NCBI GenBank assembly: GCA_964621785.1
Contig: CAZUPD010000009.1
Coordinates: 48,882-112,881, forward strand
Length of the DNA stretch: 64,000 nucleotides
From: JACKDW01 sp964621785
GTDB lineage: Bacteria > Myxococcota_A > Polyangia > Nannocystales > Nannocystaceae
Direction: 5' to 3'
Both the position numbers and the translations under genes were made by a program. The notes beneath the pieces were generated by a model, which was given only the letters and a program-made list of their open reading frames with translations, did not search any database and had not been told where the DNA came from. This document shows positions 18,521 to 26,526 of the stretch, piece after piece (within the stretch, counting starts at the first letter, position 1; every line of letters begins with the position of its first letter).

Positions 18521-20344
18521 CTAGCGAGCGACCTGCTTCACATCAAAATTGTGGCGATAGTTGGCGGGGACGACGGCAGCTCGCGGGGGCAACCCCGAGA
18601 CGCGATCGGGCTCGGGTTGCGAATCCGGCATGGCTTCTCCAGCATGTCCCGAGAGTCTGGCAAGCGTTTGTTCCAACTTGTAGACTAGGCTGCGCTCCGA
18701 TGCGAGCGTGGGGTCGCCGTTGTGGCGCATGAGCGAAGAGAGTGCATGGACAAGTTGATAGGCACCTTCTTGGTCGTTTTGGTCGTGGTGCAGTTCGGTC
18801 GCGCGTTTGAGTGTGGTGACTTGGTTGACCAGCAGTGCGCCCCGTCGCAGACCGTGGCCGACACGATTGGGTGGGAGGATGTCAAAGTCGACTGCGCTGT
18901 GAAACAGGTTTTTGTGGCGGTCGAAGTATTGCAAGCTGGCGCTGCCGACATTCGCTCCGGCTGCGAGCATTTGCCCTGGTAAAAAGTTGGCTTCCGGAGC
19001 AAACGCAACGTAGATCGCACCTTTTTTGCGGCTCAGAAAGATGGTGGAGACCGTCATCTCCAAAGACTTTCCCTTCCATGTCAGCGCCTTGCCGGGAATG
19101 CCGTAGACCCCCGCAATTTTCATGCCCAATCGCGGGGTGACCTTCAGCTGCAAATCGTAGGCGAGTTCGGTGACCATCGTGTCGAACTCGTCGCGGAACT
19201 TCTCCTGCATACGGTCGACATCGGGGAAGAAAAACAGGTTGCCACCCCGGACACTGCTCACTTTCTGTGCGAGCTCGGCCCCAAAATGTGTAGATACACC
19301 AATGGTCGTCAATCCGATGCCTTGGCGAGAGGCCCGCTGTGCCATCGACATAAACCCGGCGGCGTCGGTCCGGCCGACGTTCGGGCGTTCGTCGGTAAAC
19401 AGCATGACGCGGGTTGTGCCGCTACGACCTCGGGCGGCCGTGTGCGCGACCGAAAATCCCAGGGCGAGGCCGTCCTCGAGGGCCGTGGCCCCCTCGCTGT
19501 GCAGCGAGTTGATCGCCGTCTCGAGGAGATGCGTTTTGTTGGCCCGCGTCGGACCGATAACGATGTGTGCCGTGCTGTGGTAGCCGACAATTGCCAATCG
19601 GTCGTCGGGACGCATCTGTGAGACCACGGTGCGAAGGCTTTTCCGGACGAGTTCGAGGGGTTGCCCCGACATCGAACCCGAGCGGTCGACCACGGCCACC
19701 AGCGTGATCGGGGGTCGGCGAAACGACTTGGTGAGGTTGGATGAAAACCCGAGCTGGGCCAGGTGCGTCACCTCGGGTTGGGCCAATAGATGTACCGGCA
19801 TGGAACCGCCACCGACACAGAGCCGTTGCTGACAGGGAGCTGCGTGGGCCAGCGGGAGGTCGTGCTCGCTAAAAAGCCCCTCGGGAGTAAACGCGTTGGG
19901 ATGGGGAATTTGGCCGGCTTCGATACGATCGCGGGCATACCCAATATCCTGCGCACCGCCGGGCGTGGCCCCCAACGATGCGCCGTCGGGGTTGAGGATG
20001 TTGCCGTTGAGTGCATCCATCTCAAAGTCGTAGACCGTCGCGGACGGTGCCATCATTGCTTTGCGTTTGGGCTTTTTACGTTTGTGTTTCTCGGCCGCAC
20101 CCGCGTCGGTCGCTAGGTTGGGGGTCGCTACCGCAGCGGCCAAGGTCGTCAGTAGGGTGAGTCGAAGCAAGCGCGGGCTGGGCACGTGGGTCGGCAACGC
20201 ATCTGTACAGGTTTGGGTCTGCCGGGGAGAATTTTTTTGCAGGATGCAAGATCGCGCCTGCATTCGTGGGCCGGAATCCAATGAGTATGTGTGTACATAA
20301 AATAACGTATCGCCGGTTCCACTCCATTTCGTTTGCGCATGCAA
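18521..20344 (-). CDS. exported von Willebrand factor A domain protein
   Basis: Up to 607 residues. A perfect MIDAS motif D-R-S-G-S (220-224) with later Thr and Asp positions (TALEDGL, MLFTDERPN) marks a functional metal-binding VWA domain. A hydrophobic segment (about 57-75) looks like the signal peptide, suggesting the true start is nearer GTG 20185 (VPSPRLLRL) than the first ATG. After the VWA domain come about 200 residues of beta-rich sequence as in YfbK-type VWA proteins, and a disordered Pro-rich tail. It probably acts in the envelope as a binding or assembly factor. A motif site lies at 19289-19298. Confidence 0.8.
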   Translation of the reverse strand: MHAQTKWSGTGDTLFYVHTYSLDSGPRMQARSCILQKNSPRQTQTCTDALPTHVPSPRLLRLTLLTTLAAAVATPNLATDAGAAEKHKRKKPKRKAMMAPSATVYDFEMDALNGNILNPDGASLGATPGGAQDIGYARDRIEAGQIPHPNAFTPEGLFSEHDLPLAHAAPCQQRLCVGGGSMPVHLLAQPEVTHLAQLGFSSNLTKSFRRPPITLVAVVDRSGSMSGQPLELVRKSLRTVVSQMRPDDRLAIVGYHSTAHIVIGPTRANKTHLLETAINSLHSEGATALEDGLALGFSVAHTAARGRSGTTRVMLFTDERPNVGRTDAAGFMSMAQRASRQGIGLTTIGVSTHFGAELAQKVSSVRGGNLFFFPDVDRMQEKFRDEFDTMVTELAYDLQLKVTPRLGMKIAGVYGIPGKALTWKGKSLEMTVSTIFLSRKKGAIYVAFAPEANFLPGQMLAAGANVGSASLQYFDRHKNLFHSAVDFDILPPNRVGHGLRRGALLVNQVTTLKRATELHHDQNDQEGAYQLVHALSSLMRHNGDPTLASERSLVYKLEQTLARLSGHAGEAMPDSQPEPDRVSGLPPRAAVVPANYRHNFDVKQVAR

Positions 20345-20472
20345 TTACTGGAGGTCGAGCGCCAAACTGCAGGGAGCGCTTCCGACGAGACGCGTCCGCC
20401 GTGCGCAAAGATCGACGAATCGCACACCTGTTGCCGGGTGGACCGCATTTGTCCAGTGAGGAAGGATGAACA

Positions 20473-21627
20473 CTACGAGCGCGGGCGAAAGTCGAGCACA
20501 CGCACGGGCTCGGCACCGGAGTCGGCCACCCACCCTTGGGTATCGACGGTTCCCCCCAGTTCGTGTGCGAGTGTGGGATCGGGCGTGCGACCTTGCCATC
20601 GGGGAATGGGTGTGCATGCAATAATATTGGCTTCGCCGTCGAGCTCCACCTCGACCCGCTCACCTGAAGGAGCGATGGCGACGGGGCGTGCGAGGATACG
20701 GTCAATCGATTCGAGGCTGCGTCGGCAGGTCTTCGCAACTGCATCAGCGATCGCATCGGCGAGCTGCAGGGCGACCTGGCAATCGTAGCGACAGGGCTCA
20801 AAGCTGATCAGTTGAATCCCGTCGCCAAACCGGAGGTTGTTGAGGCGGGCGTATGGTCGTGGGACCCAGGCTTCGCAGGCCGCGTGGTAGGGCATCGACG
20901 ACGTGCCTCGGCAGCTGCGGTCGAGGGTTGCACGCCCGGCAAACGCTGCGACACAACACCTTGGATAGCCGAGAAGCGTTCCGATATGTAGATACATGTT
21001 TGACAGCTCATCGGCGGTCGGTTCTCGGGTGGCCGCGAGCGCGAGCGTGCGTTCCGCTTCACACAGGGCGACCGCCCGGGCGGGGTCGGGAGAGACACAC
21101 AGCACCACCCGTTCGCCTGCACCAAAGTCGACGCCCTCCGACATCATCTGTACATGCAATCGATCGTGACGGAGGCGGGCAGCGAGTTGGTCCGCCTCGG
21201 CGCGTGGGCTCGTGAGTCGCAAGCTCGGTTTGAGGCCGGCACGTAGCGCAATGCTCTCACTGTCGAGATGGAGGTCTCCGCGGTCCTCGGCGTGGTTGTC
21301 TCCTCGGTTGTCGAGTGCGCGCCAGGCAAATTCAGACTCGAGACTGGCAACTTGGCGGGTGATCTGGTCGACGAGTGGGGTCGGATCGATCCCACGGGTT
21401 GCAGATACGGGGACGATGCGAAACTTGTGGGTCTGGCCACCACGAAGGGCTGGAACACTCGGGTGAACGAGAGAGAGCGTTACCTGAAAGCCGATACGGT
21501 GGCGGTAGTGCGCCTGAACTTGCTCTGTAGCGATTGTATGACCGAACAGCCGCCAGCCGTGGCGCCCCGGTTTGAGCCACAACATCCGCGAGATGAGCTG
21601 CCCGTGTTCCTCAGTGATCGCGTACAC
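20473..21627 (-). CDS. uncharacterised Cys-rich protein, DUF483-like
   Basis: 384 residues, no signal peptide. The central part LLGYPRCCVAAF (219-230) followed by EPCRYDC resembles the G-Y-P-x-C-C and P-C-x-x-D-C signatures of DUF483-type proteins. The four or more conserved cysteines suggest a metal or Fe-S site. The N-terminal 200 residues are unrecognised. The gene is isolated, with the VWA gene downstream. A motif site (20987-20996) and a TGTACATGCA site (21149-21158) lie within it. The family call is moderate and the function unknown. Confidence 0.5.
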   Translation of the reverse strand: MYAITEEHGQLISRMLWLKPGRHGWRLFGHTIATEQVQAHYRHRIGFQVTLSLVHPSVPALRGGQTHKFRIVPVSATRGIDPTPLVDQITRQVASLESEFAWRALDNRGDNHAEDRGDLHLDSESIALRAGLKPSLRLTSPRAEADQLAARLRHDRLHVQMMSEGVDFGAGERVVLCVSPDPARAVALCEAERTLALAATREPTADELSNMYLHIGTLLGYPRCCVAAFAGRATLDRSCRGTSSMPYHAACEAWVPRPYARLNNLRFGDGIQLISFEPCRYDCQVALQLADAIADAVAKTCRRSLESIDRILARPVAIAPSGERVEVELDGEANIIACTPIPRWQGRTPDPTLAHELGGTVDTQGWVADSGAEPVRVLDFRPRS

Positions 21628-22084
21628 GCCGGGTCAGAGTACCCGACTTTTTTATGATCGCGGGGTAGTTTGATCCCAGGAGTTGGGCTGTCTTGAGTTC
21701 GAGTTTGGTCGCCGGGCGAAAGAGTGTGGCCGCGACAGAGTCGAAGTCGGGATTTGGCCCTTTGATGATCGCGGGCAGTCGCGGTGTCAATGAAAAGACC
21801 TTGTGCAATGTACATTTGTGCAGATACATGCATTCGCGACGGTACTTTGCCATCGGGAAGTTGGCTGGTGCCGTGTTTGGGGTTCGCCTATGTGGGGCGT
21901 TCCTCTCATTCGCCGGGGGACACGGTTGCCCGTCCGACATGTTGAGCAGGTGCGAGCGCCTCAAGGACGTTTCGACGACTGCTTGAACGTGCTCCTCCAA
22001 GACGGATGTGCGCGCCTGCGAGGCGATGTCGGGGTCGGCCTCAATTTTGTGTGGCAAAACCCACGACACAGTTCGACGGCGCAC
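21611..22084 (-). CDS. questionable ORF, 157 residues
   Basis: An open frame of 157 residues overlapping the start of the next gene by 17 bases. It shows no domain, signal peptide or membrane helix, and its composition (many Arg, Thr, Pro) is not clearly protein-like. It may be chance. It is listed because otherwise about 830 bases (21628-22458) would be empty, and because two motif-like sites, TGCAATGTACA and TGCAGATACA, sit side by side at 21804-21828. Confidence 0.25.
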   Translation of the reverse strand: MRRRTVSWVLPHKIEADPDIASQARTSVLEEHVQAVVETSLRRSHLLNMSDGQPCPPANERNAPHRRTPNTAPANFPMAKYRRECMYLHKCTLHKVFSLTPRLPAIIKGPNPDFDSVAATLFRPATKLELKTAQLLGSNYPAIIKKSGTLTRRVRDH

Positions 22085-22458
22085 CTTTGGTCGCTCTCGT
22101 TTCGAGAGAGCCGGTCGAAAGCGGTTCGCTGGCCGGAAATTCCGACTTCTCGAGAAATCAATAAAAAAACTCTCCGACGATTGACGAGCGGTTGAATCTA
22201 AGCTACAAGTGCTGCGTTAGCGTATTCACATTGTAGTGAGCGCGTCCCGAGGTCCCCGTCATGAAACCCTTCACGACACATACAAGAGTACAAGGCCCAG
22301 AGTTGGCCCCCGTACTCGGCAGCATTGTCCGCACAGCGGGCGATCTGTGCTCGTGTTGAGGGTTTCCCGGCGTGTAGACCTCCGAATTAGGTTTCGCTGC
22401 ATGTCGGGAGCCCCCGACACGGAACAGGCCGAGTACAAAGGCTGCAACAGGCTTCCAC
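22085..22458. other. non-coding stretch upstream of tRNA-Thr
   Basis: No gene with support. It must include the tRNA promoter; I do not see a convincing -35/-10 pair. Nothing else stands out. Confidence 0.4.
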
Positions 22459-22531
22459 GCTGGTGTAGCTCAGTGGCAAGAGCGTCTGCCTTGTAAGCAG
22501 AGGGTCGTGGGTTCGATCCCCACCGCCAGCT
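22459..22531 (+). tRNA. tRNA-Thr (anticodon UGU)
   Basis: A full cloverleaf of 73 bases: 7-bp acceptor stem (GCTGGTG with CGCCAGC, one G-U pair), 4-bp D stem GCTC/GAGC, and anticodon stem TCTGC/GCAGA with loop CTTGTAA, giving anticodon TGT. The 5-base variable loop is followed by T arm GTGGG-TTCGATC-CCCAC and discriminator T. CCA is not encoded. It reads ACA, a threonine codon that is rare in this GC-rich genome but is supplied by many copies of the dispersed motif. Confidence 0.95.
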
Positions 22532-22755
22532 ATTGTCGAGACTTATGGTCTCGAAACGGGAAAGCTATATCCCGAGTTTGAAGCTGTACACATTCACGAG
22601 GAGTACAGAGTGCACATCGACACATCAAATTAACATCGAAACACCGGTTTGCCGGGTTGTATCCGTTCGTACTCGCATTTGGCGAAGTATCGACTAGATA
22701 TCGCGTTGGGTCGTATCCATATCGTGTTGTCGTATCGGTTGATTTGTCGCCGTTC

Positions 22756-23023
22756 GTATCGCGTTAGGTTGGGTCGTATCGGTTGGGTATCGCGTTAGGT
22801 TGGGTCGTATCGGTTAGGTATCGCGTTAGGTTGGGTCGTANNNNNNNNNNNNNNNNNNNNNNNNNNNNNNNNNNNNNNNNNNNNNNNNNNNNNNNNNNNN
22901 NNNNNNNNNNNNNNNNNNNNNNNNNNNNNNNNNNNNNNNNGGTATCGCGTTAGGTTGGGTCGTATCGGGTAGGTATCGCGTTAGGTTGGGTCGTATCGGT
23001 TAGGTATCGCGTTGTTGGACATC
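22756..23023 (+). repeat. 31-bp minisatellite array interrupted by an assembly gap
   Basis: Tandem copies of a 31-bp unit beginning GGTATCGCGTTAGGTTGGGT start at 22786, 22817, 22941, 22972 and 23003, with a diverged copy at 22756. Degenerate fragments (GTATCG, TATCGCGTTGGG) extend upstream to about 22684. No unique spacers separate copies, so it is not CRISPR. The true copy number is unknown because a gap lies inside. It sits between tRNA-Thr and a lipoprotein gene, in about 560 bases without a gene. Confidence 0.9.
22841..22940. other. 100-N assembly gap inside the minisatellite
   Basis: Exactly 100 N, the conventional placeholder for an unknown length. Short reads probably could not span the array. 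Confidence 0.95.
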
Positions 23024-23038
23024 GCACATATCGTTTGG

Positions 23039-23070
23039 ACGGGCGTCGATCTCCGCGGATCGGCGCCCGT
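23039..23070 (-). terminator. large hairpin at the 3' side of the leftward lipoprotein gene
   Basis: Arms of 13 bases (ACGGGCGTCGATC and GATCGGCGCCCGT, 12 of 13 paired) enclose a 6-base loop, 25 bases past the stop of the leftward gene. There is no strong T-run on the leftward transcript, so it may end transcription only weakly or protect the mRNA 3' end. Confidence 0.5.
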
Positions 23071-23094
23071 GTTGTGTCTGCCTGCGGATTCGGA

Positions 23095-24114
23095 CTACTC
23101 GTCCTCGTCCTCGTCCTCGTCTGCTTCGTCGTTCTGTGTCGGCTCGGTCTTGGGAGCTTGGGCCTCGCGGATGCGGTCGCGGATGAGATCGGGGCTGTAG
23201 TAGCTCCACATCTCGACGATGACTTCGTCCGCGAACCGGTAGACATCGACGCGGGGGATCTGAAAACTCGCCCCGGTGGCCGCGATCTCCCCGTAGGTTC
23301 CCGTATGGGTTCCGCCGATTTCGTACTCGACGACCACAAAATCCCCGGCGGCCCACGACTGTTTGAGCTCAAATCGGAGGTCGGGAAAGGCCTTTGCCTG
23401 GCCGTCGAACGCGGCGATAAGCGCTGCAAATCCCGCGGCCTTTTGACCCTCGGCGGTGTCGTGCCACACAACCTCCTCGGTGGTGACGCGCTTGAGATCG
23501 TCCCAGTTGCGGTGGGTCCACGTGCGGTAGAGGTTTTCGGCCACCGCTTTGTTGAGGTCGTTGGACATCTCGTCGATGACGGTGACACGCTCGGGCAACG
23601 TCGGCGCCGGCGGGAGGTCGTCGACCTGTCCGTCTAAGGTCCGCGTCACCATCGTCATTGCCGAGATCCGGTCACCCTCAAACTCGGCGGTGAGAACAAA
23701 CCCGCTACCCGTCGCCCCACCGCTGGTTTTGACCCGCACACCTTCGGCGACCACGGTGCCAAACTCACCGACGAGTACCCGCGACAGACCGATGCTCCCC
23801 GGGAGGTTGCGGAGGTATCGAGAAACCACCGCGCGACCGTTCTCGACCGCTTCGCCGTCGTTGACCCGCAGTCGGAGTCCGGGGGTGCACAAGTCCATCG
23901 CCGCCTCGACTTCGCCGGAGGTGAATTTTTCGAAGAACTGGACGACGACCGCAGCGGCGCGTGCAGGATCTTCTTCGGCTTCGCCAAACGACACTCCCGA
24001 ACCAAATTTTTCAGGGCGCTTCCCGTCGTCGGGTGTCACCGATTCTTGGCGTTCACAGGCGGGTAGCAGCGCCAGACACAGTCCGACCAACAGCCAGGTT
24101 TGGGTGTGGGGCAT
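23095..24114 (-). CDS. lipoprotein with two NTF2/SnoaL-like domains
   Basis: 339 residues from ATG 24114, which follows a good GAGGAG ribosome site; 21 codons upstream are unsupported. The signal MPHTQTWLLVGLCLALLPAC ends in a lipobox. Two consecutive alpha+beta cone domains follow. The first starts AAAVVVQFFEKFTSGEVEAAMDL, the second VAENLYRTWTHRNWDDLKRVTTEEVVWHD and ends FADEVIVEMWSYY, the latter a clear SnoaL-like polyketide-cyclase fold. The tail is a short Asp/Glu repeat. Envelope location; function unknown. Confidence 0.75.
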   Translation of the reverse strand: MPHTQTWLLVGLCLALLPACERQESVTPDDGKRPEKFGSGVSFGEAEEDPARAAAVVVQFFEKFTSGEVEAAMDLCTPGLRLRVNDGEAVENGRAVVSRYLRNLPGSIGLSRVLVGEFGTVVAEGVRVKTSGGATGSGFVLTAEFEGDRISAMTMVTRTLDGQVDDLPPAPTLPERVTVIDEMSNDLNKAVAENLYRTWTHRNWDDLKRVTTEEVVWHDTAEGQKAAGFAALIAAFDGQAKAFPDLRFELKQSWAAGDFVVVEYEIGGTHTGTYGEIAATGASFQIPRVDVYRFADEVIVEMWSYYSPDLIRDRIREAQAPKTEPTQNDEADEDEDEDE

Positions 24115-24338
24115 AGGGTCTCCTCTCGAGCCGCGGAAGTCAGGATCCCGCGACTTCGCCGATGATAACCTATGCATTTACACGTGAATAGAACGCCGAA
24201 GTCGGTCGTGGTGTGGGAACCTAGGACGCCTCGGCCGGTGAAGTAGGCGGAACGGTGTTGTGGGAGGACGGTCTTCTGGGCTGGTGTCTCGCCTTCGGCA
24301 ATTGACTCGAAGGCCCGGATCCGAAACTCTCCTGGGCA

Positions 24339-25430
24339 ATGTACGCAGGCAGGATCTCGCTATTTCTCGTTTTACTCGCGGGCTGCAACTCATCCGGGTC
24401 CGAGACGACGGCTTCGTCGGCGACGTCTGGGAGCACAAGTGCGACGTCGAACGCAACGGCTGTGGACACGACCGAGGGGAGCGGAGCAACCCTCGCGCCG
24501 ACGACTGAAACAACCGGCGGACCGACTTCCAGCGATGGATCGGAATCAATGGCCTCGACCGATCCGTCGGGGTCCGAGTCGACCGATCCNNNNNNNNNNN
24601 NNNNNNNNNNNNNNNNNNNNNNNNNNNNNNNNNNNNNNNNNNNNNNNNNNNNNNNNNNNNNNNNNNNNNNNNNNNNNNNNNNNNNNNNNTCGACCGATCC
24701 GTCGGGGTCCGAGTCGACCGATCCAAGTGACCCGACCGAGGAGTCAACATCCGAAACCGGCACAACCTCCGATACAGACACAGAAACGGCGACAGGTGAT
24801 CCGCCGACCGAGACCGGAAACGAGGGCATGGGCCTCGGCGAGATCGAAGGGGACTGTGGCTTGATCGACGCCATGGAAGTCACCGCCCCCGATCCTTTTG
24901 TATTTACAAATAGTATTGACTTCGGCTCGTCGAGCTTCGACTACGACGCCCTGACTGAGGGCGGGCAAAAAATTTACGATGACGGCAACCTCGGAGGAAG
25001 CTCGCTGTACTCCGAGATCGTGTCCTACGAGATCCTCGCCCATTGCGAGATGGCTGACCTGCTGAAGACCGAGGGAGAGATCACCTACCAAGATGAGATG
25101 GGCAAAAAGACAGATCTGCTGGTGTTCCTCGACGGCCACAATGTCGGTGTCAGCGTGACCCGGGCCTACGGATTTCCACCAGACGATCCTTATACCGTCG
25201 AGCAGGCGCAAAACCTGCTCGAGGACAAGCTCGCCGACGTCCTGTTGAGCTCGCAAAACGTCAAGCCCGAGGACGCGTGGACCAAACAAATTTTACATGT
25301 GATCGCCTACGCAGACATGCATGTACAAAGTATTGAGCAGGCATATGCCGAGATCGCTGACGAGGTCAAGGCCGATACGATCTTGGTGGTCAGCGTGACC
25401 CATGGTGAGGATGCGTTTGTCTATGAGTAG
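24339..25430 (+). CDS. lipoprotein with STDPSGSE repeat stalk and compact C-terminal domain
   Basis: At least 363 residues, with an assembly gap inside. A short signal MYAGRISLFLVLLAGC gives an acylated Cys at 16. A T/S/G/E/D-rich stalk includes an 8-residue repeat S-T-D-P-S-G-S-E encoded by a 24-bp unit; copies stand on both sides of a 100-N gap, so the true length is unknown. The frame stays open across it. The C-terminal 190 residues form a distinct globular domain containing KTDLLVFLDGHNVGVSVTRA, AWTKQILHVIAYADMHVQ and ADTILVVSVTHG, which I cannot name. A palindromic motif site lies at 24899-24908. Confidence 0.7.
   Translation: MYAGRISLFLVLLAGCNSSGSETTASSATSGSTSATSNATAVDTTEGSGATLAPTTETTGGPTSSDGSESMASTDPSGSESTDXXXXXXXXXXXXXXXXXXXXXXXXXXXXXXXXXXSTDPSGSESTDPSDPTEESTSETGTTSDTDTETATGDPPTETGNEGMGLGEIEGDCGLIDAMEVTAPDPFVFTNSIDFGSSSFDYDALTEGGQKIYDDGNLGGSSLYSEIVSYEILAHCEMADLLKTEGEITYQDEMGKKTDLLVFLDGHNVGVSVTRAYGFPPDDPYTVEQAQNLLEDKLADVLLSSQNVKPEDAWTKQILHVIAYADMHVQSIEQAYAEIADEVKADTILVVSVTHGEDAFVYE
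24544..24722 (+). repeat. 24-bp coding tandem repeat with 100-N gap (24590-24689)
   Basis: The unit TCGACCGATCCGTCGGGGTC (plus CGAG) encodes S-T-D-P-S-G-S-E. At least one full copy lies on each side of exactly 100 N, the usual placeholder for unknown length, so the array is collapsed in the assembly. Confidence 0.85.
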
Positions 25431-25448
25431 TCGACGGACAGCGCAATC

Positions 25449-26180
25449 CTACGAATCGACCACGTGCAACCCACACTCTTTGTGGGCCGCCTGTTCCCAC
25501 CACCAACGCCCCTCCCGTTCGTGTTGTCCCGGCAAGACGGGGCGGGTGCACGGCTCGCAGCCGATGCTGACCATGCCCCGTTGATGCAGGGGGTTGAACG
25601 GGACGTCAAAGGCCCGAATCGCGTCCCAGACATCGGTGCTGTTGCGGCTGGCGAGGGGGTTGAACTTGACCAGTGGGGCGCCGTTGCGGCCGGTATTTTG
25701 ATCGAGCTCGACGGTTTCGACCCGGCTGCGGGTACCCGGGCTCTGGTCGCGGCGTTGCCCAGTAATCCATGCAGATACATTTTTTAGGTAATTTTTGAGT
25801 GGGGCGACCTTGCGGATCCGGCAGCACTCTTGGTGGCCATCGACGAGAAACGAAAACATGCCTTTGGTACGCACAAGTTGCTCAACCGCCGCGGCCTCGG
25901 GAAAGCAGTATTCGATGTGAATCTCGTAGTGCTGCTCGACGCTGGCGAAAAAACGATATGTCTCCGGGTGCAGGCGTCCGGTATCGAGACTGAAGACACG
26001 AAAGGGATGGCCACTTTGGTGGGCGTACTCGATGAGCAAGACATCCTCAGCGCCGCTGAAGCTGATAGCGATGTCCGTACCGAATTCCTCGAGCGCGCGG
26101 GCGATGATCCGACCGGGGGATGCGTCCGCGAGTTCGCGGTGAAGATTTAAAATACGGTTTTGAGCAGATAAATGGCTCAT
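25449..26180 (-). CDS. cysH: phosphoadenylyl/adenylyl-sulfate reductase
   Basis: Reduces APS or PAPS to sulfite in assimilatory sulfur metabolism. The 243-residue protein from ATG 26180 (MSHLSAQNRILNL) has the PP-loop-like motif SFSGAEDVLL, the FSLDTGRLHPETY segment, and the Cys set C-C-R-I-R-K-V plus G-C-E-P-C-T with the catalytic tail RWWWE...KECGLH. The paired Cys motifs indicate a [4Fe-4S] cluster, typical of the APS-type enzyme. It converges on the repeat-stalk lipoprotein gene. No cysN, cysD or sulfite reductase gene is present in the window. A motif site lies at 25770-25779. Confidence 0.95.
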   Translation of the reverse strand: MSHLSAQNRILNLHRELADASPGRIIARALEEFGTDIAISFSGAEDVLLIEYAHQSGHPFRVFSLDTGRLHPETYRFFASVEQHYEIHIEYCFPEAAAVEQLVRTKGMFSFLVDGHQECCRIRKVAPLKNYLKNVSAWITGQRRDQSPGTRSRVETVELDQNTGRNGAPLVKFNPLASRNSTDVWDAIRAFDVPFNPLHQRGMVSIGCEPCTRPVLPGQHEREGRWWWEQAAHKECGLHVVDS

Positions 26181-26526
26181 GGTGATGCAGTAGGTGTAAC
26201 GGACAACTCCGACTAGAGCTAGCTTAATTCTCATATAATTTGCAAAATCATGTGCATAGGTCCACGGCTACGCCCGGTAGGCCGACGAATAAATGGTACG
26301 TTTTTATCCGTAAAATAGATGGCTGTGTGATCGGGATGGCCGGTTTTGCGGCCGGTAAATATTGTATGTGCAAAAAAGATGAGGAAGCCGAAGTTCGGAG
26401 TGCGGTGGCGCGATGTCGGTCGCGGTCGACGAGTGTGTGAGCGTGTTGCGACGTTCGACGCTGCTGTGATCGCCGTCACCGGTTTGGCGGACGCGGGTGC
26501 AGGCGTTTGTGTTAGGCACGTGCCCG
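26181..26526. other. divergent intergenic region, cysH / SDR
   Basis: About 350 AT-richer bases between divergent genes. It holds a TATAAT at 26234-26239 (plus strand) without a clear -35 partner, and a TGTATGTGCA site at 26363-26372. Promoters for both directions are expected here. Confidence 0.4.

Noticed and set aside
22756..23023. Possible CRISPR array
   Set aside because: The 31-bp units abut directly without unique spacers and no cas gene is nearby, so it is a minisatellite.
24899..24908. Dispersed motif as ordinary promoter operators
   Set aside because: Most copies lie deep inside genes on either strand and far from starts, so a per-gene regulatory site does not explain them.
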